DNA of 64,000 nt. It comes from Lineus longissimus. Its lineage: Eukaryota; Nemertea; Pilidiophora; Heteronemertea; Lineidae. The first letter of the stretch is position 1. Every line of letters starts with the position of its first letter. Under the pieces are notes generated by a model, which worked only from the letters and a program-made list of their open reading frames with translations, did no database searches and was not told where the DNA came from. Of the stretch, positions 56,107 to 64,000 are shown one piece after another. The DNA lies in the NCBI RefSeq assembly GCF_910592395.1, contig NC_088310.1, positions 6,455,501 to 6,519,500 of the forward strand, given 5' to 3'. The position numbers were made by a program, and so were the translations under genes.

Positions 56107-57379
56107 GGAGAATAAAGCAAACAGCAAGCTTGACGTTCTCAGAACATGTGAAAAAAAGCTAAAGTTTATCGTAATGTTACCTTAGGGGCCAAATCAGTTG
56201 TTTGAGCTTCTGTAAACCTCTTTATTTTTGCTAGCCTAACATTTTCACAACTTTAGGGGCACAAATATGTTCAACTTAATGGTTTTTTTCATTGAAAAGT
56301 GCACCCATTCGCAGAAATAGATGGCAGTAAAACGATGGTCTTTGGCGGCATGAAACCCCCTAGACCCGAGGTGTCGATAAACAGTTATTGTACAGGGTCA
56401 TTGAATTCATCTCGATTTATAGTTACTGATACTTTAAAAAATTCTGCAAGAATTGCTCAAGTTGTTTTTATGTTTGTTCGTGCTGAATGAGTAGGGCCTA
56501 CTTTCAGAATATGTTTTGTTTATCTATAGGATAGTTCCAAAATGTACCTGTTGAGATGTGGGTAGGTGGTATTTTGCTTGCTTTGGATTCTATTTTGATT
56601 GCTTTAGGGCCGGCTTCAGTCTTGCATGAGAAGAAGATATCCGCCTCACATATATTTTCGATTGTAAGACTGTTATAACAGTACATAGCTACTAGTACCT
56701 CTTACATGTTTTTTGTGTTTCAATTATTGTTGCCAATGACCCGTATCCATTCGAAATAGATGATACAGTGGTCTTCCAAATGTGGTATTGTCATTGTTGG
56801 GGATGTCATGTCTCAAGGAGATTTCTTTTGATACGGCTATTGAATTCTGTAACAAATGTGAATAAAATTAGGTTTTTAGAGATTCCTTTGCATTTACTAT
56901 CACGGTGTCCGATCAGTGACAATTTACTTTATTCGTACCCAATGTCGCTCATGCGAAACTACTTTTGGTTGTCGTGCTGGCAGTTAATCTATCTGGCAAA
57001 TAGAAGGGTTGACTGGTGAGTACATAATACGCTGTTGCCCCTGCTGCCTGCCGCTGCCTGAAAAACTGCGAAAGCAATCACTAGCGATGCATAAGCGAAA
57101 TCACGTACAAATAATAATAATTTTGTCTTTGACAGGAGACCATGAAAATGTTAATTTCAAATAATGCTTTCACGCCAGTGATTGTAAAATGTTGTAAACT
57201 GAAATCAAAGCTTTACGGGAGAAATTATTTGTTTTCATCTTATTTATGTTTCAAGAATCTTGATTCACTAATAAAAGCTTTTTTGCCTTACACCCTGTAT
57301 ACTTTTAGTTTATCAATTTAGTAACACCAGGTGCGCTTTAGTTGTGAGCATCACATGATCCCCTTTGTAAACATACAAA
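56107..57379. other. ABCD4 3'UTR and cathepsin F upstream region
   Basis: AATAAA at 56111-56116 is too near the stop to be an obvious signal. AATAAA at 56861-56866 is the better candidate for ABCD4. No further gene or repeat is recognised before the cathepsin start codon. Confidence 0.5.
56861..56866 (+). terminator. Candidate polyadenylation signal of ABCD4
   Basis: AATAAA follows the stop codon by about 755 nt, in an AT-rich context. Confidence 0.45.
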
Positions 57380-60300
57380 ATGGCCAGCCAGATGGCAGTG
57401 TTGGTCCTTGTTGGGCTCTCTCTTTTTGTGGGTATATTTGCGACAGGGGGCTGGGGAAACGTCCCTCTTCATGATCCTCGATTGAATGAACTCACTAACT
57501 ATGCGATCAACAAGTTGAATACGAAAGAAGGCAACGTATATTGGTCTAAGTTGGTCCAGATCAAGAGTGCTTCAAAACAGGTGAGTGCTGTATTATTGTT
57601 AGTGCATGTGTACTGTGTAGCCTACTGTTGTGTACATACATGCAGGAAGAAATGGGGGAGGGTACCATCTTGACACACAAGGCCCTGTGGTTGCCCAGTC
57701 CCTTTAACAAGCTCCAGCGCCTACCTGTTTGATAAAGGTGGAGATTGAGTAGGTGGAGATATGCCTTTTCGCAGAAGACGAATTGGTGCCAAAACAAATG
57801 CGCAAACTTGGAACACGTCAGAAGGGCTAAGGCGACTTCGGACAATGCCTAGAGACACAGCGATTCTTTGTTCAAGGTGAAACTCATGACAAGACAAACT
57901 TCTTCGAAATCGTCAATTCAAAATTTCAAAGGTCTACATAGTGGGAGGGGACCCTAGTAGTCCCCCCAGCAAAAGCGGGCCTTGGCATGTGTAGACTCGA
58001 AGGGTGAACCTCGGCCCTCCCTACCAAATTTCTGGATCTGCCCCTGATTGCAATAATCACAATGTGAACCGTCGCAGCATTTACTTGAAATTTCTTCAAT
58101 AATGTGATTTAGTGGCTTTTGCATCCAATTACTCTTTTCAAACTTTATTGATCACATGATCATTGACTCAGTGCCAAACTTGCATCCTGTTCAATGTCTC
58201 ATGAGCCCTCGCCAGTTCAGCTGAGTTATGGCTGGAACTGCTCCAGTTAACCTTTGGACATTGAAATCAAAACATGCAGCACTGACGACACTTTTGATAT
58301 TTGACAAACCCTAAGGTTGCAGCTAAATCTATTGTTTCCAATACAGCATTGAGTGCAGACATACCTAGAAATATTTCTTTTATTTGAAGGTACACCTTCT
58401 TCAAAGCACTCACCAAAGTTCTTCTTTTATGTCAATCTACAAAAAAATGTCATTCTCAAGATGATAAGGAAATCATTTGACTTGAACTTTCTTTCTGTCA
58501 TAGGTGAATAGGCCTATGTCAAAAAGGTCACATGTGATATACTGTATGAGTTAGTAACCCACTTTGTGAGTCACTTGAATCCACTTACATTGTAGGTTAT
58601 TCAAATTGTAACAACTCCATCATATGACCGTCGCCATTAGTCCTGCTGTACTTGAATCATAATCGCATCAATTATGTTCCTAACAACAGCCTTAGGTAAC
58701 TTCCTGGTCAAGTCACCAGTTCATAATAACTGTTATATGTAGTAGAATTGGTGAGTGAGGAATTAGCATTTTTGCTACCAAAATCAGTGTCCTAAGAGAG
58801 GTAGACCTACTTGTGAAGGTTTCCGTTGACTTAGTTCTGTATGAAAAACAAGTCCAGTAGAATGAGAAGAGCCCACTGGTTCAATAAATGTATTGGTAAT
58901 AAATAAAGACAAAATGGGTTTGAGCAGAACATCCTCATGTTCGAAGGCAGTTGGGCTGATTCAGTTATTTTTGCTCCCTTTCCAGGTTGTCAATGGCTTA
59001 AGATGGAAGATCACATTCAGCTGGAAGCCCACGAGGTGTACGCTACAAATTAGTCTTCAGGCACCTGATCCAAATGCCTGCGAGTTTGACAGCGATGCTC
59101 AGGTAAGTAATGTTAACTGAGGTCAGGGAGATCAAAATGTGTACCACAGGTCCAACGCAGCTGATCTGGGGGATCCTAAAATGATGCTGCTTGATATGTC
59201 GGGCTAAGTTGTCGATGGTTTACAACATCATACCAATCTTAATCTCACTTGTAATGAATTTAAACTACAATATTTCAGAGCATGTTAAATTGTAAAAATG
59301 TGCCAAGTGCTTGGGAAAGTCTGAAATTATGACATCTGAATCGTGATATGCTGATCAGCAGATGATTTCGATTCTTGATCTAGGTCAAGTAAAGGCCTAA
59401 GTTATTCTTTGATATTACTGATATATCTGAGTTGTTGATTCTCTGTTGACCTTGTAGAGTACCGTATAACTTAACACTCATTATTAACAGTGGGACATAG
59501 TGTACTCAATGGCGTCGCAAACCGTTGTGACAGCTTTTTCGCATCCAGACCCCTCAAAGTAAAACTGTTACAGTAAAACTGTTTCCTCAGCTTGTGATGT
59601 TTTCCCATTTGATCAAAAGTGTTGCTTCATTGAAATATATTATCATGAATTCTGCATGACTGTTTTAATTTTTTTTCCTTGCAGGAGAGCACATGCACAG
59701 TTGAACTCTATGAAGCTCCTTACTACCATGACCAGCCTAATACACCAAGGGAGCCCCAAGTTACAAGGTTACAATGTAATCAGCCTCAACAGAAAGCAAA
59801 GGTGGCTACCTATAACACCAGGGTAGGAGGAGCACACCCCATCAGTAATCTGGATGATGAGACTGTTGTGACAGCAGCCAAGAAGGCTGTTGAACGCATC
59901 AACATGGCTACCAATTCAATGTACCTGAAGTCGTTAATACGGATCCAGAGTGCAACAAGACAAGTAAGTGATATGCCTTTCTTCTTTCTAATCTATACAC
60001 TAGTGCAGGTTTAACAAAATCCTTTGAAGAATTCAAATTACAAGTCGACAGAATAATCCATGTTTTACCAATGTGTTTAGTGATGTCTTGTAAAATCTGC
60101 TACAAGCAATGCTGTCGTTAAACTTTTCAGACCTCAAAGATTTTCGACTGCAGTATAATAACCACTAGATGGTTGTAATCTGTGCTAAAGCAGGTCCCTC
60201 GATTTATTTCAGGAAACTTCTGGTAGTCGAATCAGGCTGAAGCTGGCCATGGGAACTTCAACGTGCCGTAAACAAGGGAGTCAATTGTTTGCGACTGTGG

Positions 60301-63300
60301 AGCACTGTCCTTTAGCAGTCAACAGCGTGGTAAGTGCTGTGTTGTGTCCCTGTACGATCGTACAATCCTAATAGCTCTTGGTCAATACTGTTGCCAGTTT
60401 GCACTTCTATTTCATCCTCTTTACTGCAAGGCTGAATATTGATCATACCTGTCGAGACGATTGCCGGTGAAAGGGTTAAGAAAAGGGATGCAGATGATTT
60501 GTACATGTACTTGAATAATTATCTTTAGTTGCCAGGATATATGCCCTGATATGAAAAATTTGGAGCTGATGCTGTTGGGAATGGCTGTTAACAGAAACAT
60601 GGTCTAGTGAGCCAGTCTTATTGGGCACAGATACTTCAAATATCAAATGAAGTCAAGACAGTGAACGTTAGGCATTATAGATATCCTTGAAGACCTTTTA
60701 GAACGTGCTTGGTGCTTCTAATCTAATTGGATTGAAAAAAATATTTTTCAGCCTGAGATATGCTCAGTTTCGGTTGAGCTTTGGCAGAATAAGTATGATA
60801 TTGAGAGCTTTTCATGCAGCCCACAGGAAGAAACCCGTTTCAAGAGAAGTGTAGATGAGAACGTTGTCCAAATGGAACAGGTATGCTGTATAAGATGCCG
60901 AAAATGATATGATAGACAACAAAACGAAACAATTTTTTCAGGGGTTCCTGTGTGCAAGACTAAGATAATCGTGGTGGACAACATATGCCACCTTGCTGGG
61001 AACAGAACAGCATGGAGCTGCATCATCATCAGTCCAGATTTACCCTCATTGCTGCACGGCTGTGGGTAGTTTTTCATGATGACTTTGAACAAGAACAGAA
61101 GTATCAAATAAAAACAATGATTTGGAGGTGTCTTTACCTTTGATATGAACAGTATTACGATGCCTCCGCTACATTAAGTCCTCATATCCTAACATTTCAG
61201 CCAATTCTTGGTGGTGATGACGGTCATGACATACATTACGGAATGTTTCAAAGTTTCAAAATGAAATTCAACAAGATCTATGCATCCAAGGAAGGTATGT
61301 GATTTGCCTACTTCTTTGTCACTCTGAAAAGATGAAGCACCGAAATGGTCAGCTGAACTAATGGTCAATTTGGTATAACTTATGCCTGGATTTGGTATAA
61401 AATATTCCTAATATGGTATCCCAAAAGCTCTTTGAGTAGGGAAACCTGGTAAAGCTATAGAAGAACTCAATATTATCATCATCATATAAAGTATACAGAA
61501 ATAGTGTTTGATAATAAATACACATAATGCATGAAAGAAGTTTACAATTGCTCATAAAAAAATGTGAAGGGATCTGTTGCAATAGGTATCCTGGGGTTCT
61601 GAACTTAGAGCAGCATCTCCTTACAAATTCTTGATATTGAACATACATTTCTAACTTTGTCCTTCCAGAGGAACTTCGTCGGTTCAGAATCTTCCAGGAA
61701 AACATGATCAAGGCCAGGAAGATCCAGTCCATGGAGATGGGCACTGCCAGATATGGTGCTACCAAGTTCTCTGATCTCACTGGTAAAGAATGTAATCTCT
61801 GTAATCTCTAACTGGCTATGACCTGAGTCTGTGTGTTGCTTAAAAATTGTGTTATCATTAAATTAAATCTTGATTAAAATACACCACCACCTACATGTAG
61901 AAAACTCTACCTCAGCATTGAATAAAATGCTGAAGGGTGTGTCATTGTTTTCTAAGTAATAAAACTGGAAGTACAAAATGTGCTACATTTCTTGGATTGG
62001 CTTTGCTTTGTAATCAAATGTACTTAAGAAATCTTTCTTCAGAGGAGGAATTCCGCAAGAACTACCTGTCACCCGCCTGGAAAGCAGACAACACCATGAA
62101 GAAAGCTAAGACACCAAATATTGTTGCGCCAGATGCCTTTGATTGGAGGGACCACAATGTTGTAACAGAAGTCAAGAACCAGGTATAAGTTTTACCATAG
62201 AGGTCTTGTTTAGGACGCCAAGGGGTTGATCCAATTTGTCCATGTTCCCTAAGAGGCAGCAACCTGTGATGATTATTGCATGGAATAAAAATCATGCACT
62301 TTTTCTGTGTTCTGCAGGTTCCTGACTGCAACAAGAATTGGTCAGCGCTGGAACTTGCTAAAAACATCAAACCCTACTATAACCAGTTTTACCTGATGAC
62401 AGCTGATCATGTTATCACTCATCGAAGTGTTAATTATCACAGGTGGCTGTGATGACAATCACCTGCCTGTGACGCAGAAAGGCTCTTAGTATTTTCAAGT
62501 TGGTCGCCTTCCACACATAACATGCGTTGGTAGTCAGAGGGACAAGACACCTATTTGCTTAAACGGAGGTGCAGTTTTAGTTGATGAAAATGGGCCTCTT
62601 GTGATGGAACCCTATGCTGGCCTTATACCTTGATTATATGCTATCTTTCTAGGGATCATGTGGCTCCTGCTGGGCTTTCAGCACAACCGGTAACATTGAA
62701 GGCCAGTGGGCTTTGAAGAAGAAAAACCTGGTTTCTCTGTCTGAACAAGAATTGGTCGATTGTGACAAAGTTGACCAGGGTTGCAATGGTGGACTGCCAT
62801 CCCAAGCCTACAAAGAGATCATCAGACTAGGTAATGTAAATTATTAATAGGATTCATAGCAATACAATTAATGTCTTTTTAGGGCAATTCTTGCATTGCT
62901 GGCTGGGCGTTCTCCGGCACAGGGAATATTGAAGGGCAGTGGGCCATAAAGAAGCACCAGTTGTTTAATCTTTCTACGCAACAAGTGCTTGATTGTGACT
63001 TGTGGGATGAGGGATGCAAAGGTGGCTTTGTGTGGCAAGCATACAACAGAATAATGAATTACATGGGTAGGTGACATGTTGTGAGCCAAAACATTCCAGT
63101 AGTTCAGTCTCACACTCACCCTATTATCATCCCTTCATCCCTGTTCCGTAAGTCACACTTCATATCCTGTGTAGTTCCTTCACCTCTTGTATAGAATTCA
63201 TACATGTGGTTGTCCTGTAGTATTTGTTAATTGTCCCAAGAAATTATGTTATTAATATAATCCCTTGATATTTTGTTTTAGAAAACACTTTAGACATGCC

Positions 63301-63960
63301 TCATTTTCAAAGAGAAGTCCTGGCTAATTTGGAAACGTCCCCGAAAACCTTCAACTCAAAGCAAATACAGTTGTGAAACAAATAGGAGTGGCAGAAAGTA
63401 CTGATTGAAAGCTTTCCAGCATATGATCATGTCTCTGAACGCATAACAATACATGTAGTCACATTCCATATGTATTGCAAACTTAACAGAAAACATGTTT
63501 GTTTTCCAGGTGGTCTTGAGGGAGAGACTGACTATCCATACAAAGGAAGGAACGATAAGTGTGCAATGGAGAGGTCCAAGGTCAAGGTCTACATCAACGA
63601 TTCTGTGACCATCTCAACGGATGAGGCCCAGATGGCTACGTGGCTAGCTGCCAACGGACCAATTTCTATTGGTATCAATGCAAATGCTATGCAGGTAAGA
63701 GTCGAGCTGAGAAAACATTTTTGAGTTTGACGAGTGGCAAATTTGTGACACATCCAGAAACTTAACTTTTTAAGGACTTGGTCTCACTATAAAGAGCTCT
63801 TTTGGAAATGTCGGTCAGACTGCTTCATCAAACTGTAATTGTAACTGTAAATTGTGATGTTTTTTCCAGTTCTACTTTGGTGGTATCTCACATCCTTGGA
63901 AGATCTTCTGTTCACCAGAAAACCTTGACCATGGTGTCTTGATTGTCGGCTATGGATTAA
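57380..63960 (+). CDS. CTSF: Cathepsin F-like cysteine protease with two N-terminal cystatin domains, 3'-partial
   Basis: Lysosomal or secreted papain-family (C1A) protease. Exons: 57380-57580, 58986-59102, 59685-59963, 60213-60329, 60752-60880, 61201-61294, 61669-61782, 62043-62182, 62653-62830 (or 62883-63066), 63510-63694, 63870-63960, continuing beyond the window. They give 548 residues so far. A signal peptide ([18 protein letters not shown]) is followed by cystatin 1 (QVVNG loop) and cystatin 2 (QETSG). Then come a furin-like RFKR/SV site, a propeptide with the ERFNAQ pattern of cathepsins F/W ([20 protein letters not shown]), the cleavage-zone motif PDAFDWRD, oxyanion Gln in VKNQ, nucleophile in CGSCWAFS, disulfide motif GCNGG and catalytic His in [11 protein letters not shown]. 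The catalytic Asn must lie past the right edge. The cystatin domains may act as built-in inhibitors, as proposed for cathepsin F. Confidence 0.95.
62318..62450 (+). pseudogene. Possible decayed third copy of the active-site exon
   Basis: After a strong acceptor (TTTTCTGTGTTCTGCAG) a phase-0 frame begins [17 protein letters not shown] and continues LMTADHVIT, then stops. The pattern Cys-x-x-x-Trp, a later Ile, and an LSEQELV-like block resemble exon B, with Asn at the nucleophile position. A one-base shift then gives GGCDDNHLP, reminiscent of GCNGGLP. No donor in the needed phase is seen. Similarity is weak; it may be chance. Confidence 0.3.
62653..62830 (+). CDS. CTSF: Cathepsin F active-site exon B (catalytic Cys present)
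   Basis: A 178-nt exon, phase 0 to 1, between TTTCTAG and GTAATG. It begins [20 protein letters not shown], containing the nucleophilic cysteine directly before Trp. It ends with [14 protein letters not shown]. This is the canonical copy of a duplicated pair. Confidence 0.95.
62883..63066 (+). CDS. CTSF: Cathepsin F alternative active-site exon C (catalytic Cys replaced by Gly)
   Basis: A 184-nt open exon, phase 0 to 1, between CTTTTTAG and GTAGGT, starting only 52 nt after exon B ends. It begins [20 protein letters not shown] and ends [19 protein letters not shown]. By hand about 35 of 60 positions match exon B. Structural cysteines (LDCD, GCKGG) are kept, but the residue before Trp is Gly, not Cys. 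Joining it to flanking exons keeps frame. Including both B and C gives a TGA 17 codons into C. The intact frame and splice sites argue against a simple pseudoexon. Confidence 0.85.
63067..63509. other. Cathepsin F intron after the duplicated exons
   Basis: No further copy of the active-site exon is visible. A TTTGTTTTAG acceptor-like site at 63283 leads to an early stop. Confidence 0.5.
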
Positions 63961-64000
63961 GTAAGTTGAAGAATCGGTGCTGACTCATATTTTGCATCAC

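Overview
The window is animal nuclear DNA: AT-leaning, intron-rich, with short exons bounded by GT-AG sites, tRNA-derived repeats, minisatellites and small pogo-like inverted-repeat elements. The gene content (a PLCB4/norpA-class phospholipase C, intraflagellar transport protein IFT43, a CCDC175-like coiled-coil protein, the cobalamin transporter ABCD4 and a cystatin-bearing cathepsin F) suggests a ciliated marine invertebrate, such as a lophotrochozoan or an invertebrate deuterostome. The phylum cannot be fixed from the sequence alone.

Layout. 509-20038 (+): PLCB4-like gene with its 5' end outside the window. 20039-28258: 3'UTR and repeat-rich intergenic DNA with two orphan exons and several tandem arrays. 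28259-36855 (-): IFT43, convergent with PLCB4, first exon not found. 36856-39807: divergent IFT43/CCDC175 interval with a repeat element. 39808-47979 (+): CCDC175-like gene. 48764-56106 (+): ABCD4, complete. 57380-63960 (+): cathepsin F with two cystatin domains, running off the right edge. Exon chains were joined by hand. Every junction keeps frame, and total lengths agree with the known families.

The most interesting content is duplicated exons inside these ordinary genes. (1) PLCB4 has two 85-nt alternative exons at the start of the Y half of the catalytic barrel. Both have perfect minor-class (U12) donors and share a U12 branch point and acceptor, while their own acceptors are U2-type. 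Spliceosome incompatibility would therefore force exclusive use. (2) PLCB4 also has two 33-nt microexons in its autoinhibitory X-Y linker, copied from the start of the next exon, each with a GC donor. (3) Cathepsin F has two phase-matched active-site exons separated by only 52 nt. One carries the catalytic cysteine and the other has glycine there, so splicing could switch between an active protease and a catalytically dead form. A third, decayed copy may lie upstream. (4) IFT43 has two related exons starting with a SAK[RK]GRRA motif.

The genes do not form a pathway. IFT43, CCDC175 and ABCD4 all map to human chromosome 14q as far as I recall, so their adjacency may be a remnant of an ancient linkage group.
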